Origin: Adineta ricciae
Taxonomy: Eukaryota; Rotifera; Eurotatoria; Adinetida; Adinetidae
NCBI GenBank assembly: GCA_905250025.1
Contig: CAJNOJ010000045.1
Coordinates: 372,001 to 436,000 of the forward strand
Direction of reading: 5' to 3'
Length of the DNA: 64,000 nucleotides
In this document: positions 63,476-64,000 of the stretch, one piece after another
Position numbering within the stretch: the first letter of the stretch is position 1
Layout of the letters: each line of letters opens with the position of its first letter
Position numbers and translations under genes: made by a program
The notes under the pieces: model-generated
What the model was told of the DNA's origin: nothing
Seen by the model: the letters and a program-made list of their open reading frames with translations, nothing else
Databases searched by the model: none

Positions 63476-64000
63476 AATTTGTTCATTTCTGTATGTGAAA
63501 GAGTATACTGCTATTTCGCTTTTGTCGCTCAACTGTTTATTCTGTTTAACTATTAAACGCAAGTATACTTGAAAGTGAATACTGTCTGGATAATCTGTTA
63601 CTGACTATAGCGTTTTTCTCGTCCTTATGTACGTGTTTACATTTGTGATACAATTTTCTGGTTTTTGTCTTTTATATTTCAATAATATATAAAATTTGAT
63701 TTTTTTCAATAACTAACTCAAATCGATGCTAAACAACCTTCAACGACACCGAAAACAAATACAAGGTACACAGTACACGAATTATCGATACAGGCATGTT
63801 TGTCCATACATACGTCCGCAACACGAACAGTATCATCCAGGGGTATACATATAAATTCTTTGTCTTCGCTGCGGACGCATCACTCTCTAGCAGTATATAT
63901 TTCGTTCGTCCGTCTGTAACGACTATATAAAATAAGAGATGATCTATTCATTTATTCATACTTATTCTGTGTTTCCGTCGATGTTGTCGTATACAAATAT
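63476..64000. other. Downstream region of RNF13-like gene, no gene seen
   Basis: AT-rich flank with no ORF or repeat of note. AATAAT/AATATA-type signals near 63680 could serve polyadenylation, not certain. Confidence 0.4.

Overview
The window is AT-rich nuclear DNA of an animal, most likely a bdelloid rotifer or close relative. Nearly all genes are split by very short GT-AG introns (about 50-140 bp). They encode conserved metazoan proteins (iRhom, DHX38/PRP16, CTR9, DMAP1, eIF2-alpha, COQ6, ADAT2, ZDHHC16, CCDC9, TMEM86, RNF13). Lying between them are genes of the kind rotifers carry in expanded families (ApoL-like, orphan GPCR, secreted Thr-rich protein) and one microbial-type gene (a class M sirtuin). 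The rotifer assignment is inference from gene content; no rRNA, tRNA, telomere repeat, transposase or reverse transcriptase was seen.

Layout. 1-302: partial minus-strand gene running off the left edge. 0.6-6 kb: calponin/transgelin, class M sirtuin and COQ6, all minus. 6.5-9.4 kb: three lineage-specific minus genes (hypothetical, five-repeat zinc-ribbon protein, ApoL-like). 11.1-12.6 kb: eIF2-alpha on plus, convergent with a small coiled-coil ORF; then a secreted cystatin-like protein. 14.6-22.6 kb: tight minus-strand run of DMAP1, CTR9 and a single-pass membrane protein. 24.3-27.9 kb: minus-strand TFIIS-N-domain protein, an unknown nuclear-type protein and ADAT2. 28.6-36.6 kb: accessory segment with an orphan GPCR (+), a decayed secreted-protein gene (-), a trypsin-like protease (+) and an N-formylglutamate-amidohydrolase-like ectoprotein (+). 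36.6-41.1 kb: iRhom (-). 43.6-47.3 kb: CCDC9 homologue (-). 48.5-53.1 kb: DHX38/PRP16 (-). 54.2-55.5 kb: LDLa membrane protein (-) interrupted by an assembly gap. 57.9-59.0 kb: ZDHHC16 (+). 59.9-61.0 kb: TMEM86 (-). 61.7-63.5 kb: RNF13-like E3 ligase (+).

Regulation and genome structure. Seven housekeeping genes (eIF2-alpha, CTR9, DMAP1, DHX38, TMEM86, CCDC9 and the 21.4-22.6 kb membrane protein) have a polypyrimidine-AG acceptor 0-31 nt before the start codon. This fits spliced-leader trans-splicing, known in bdelloids, or short 5'-UTR introns. CTR9 (PAF1 complex) and DMAP1 (NuA4/SRCAP complexes) are both chromatin/transcription factors in tandem 158 bp apart, a possible polycistronic arrangement. 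Two runs of N are each flanked by exact direct duplicates (211 bp and 221 bp) and are almost certainly unmerged contig overlaps.

Most notable are the intronless class M sirtuin (candidate horizontal acquisition), the five-fold 36-residue zinc-ribbon repeat protein, the ApoL-like protein, the iRhom without either rhomboid catalytic residue, and the visible decay of the secreted Thr-rich gene.
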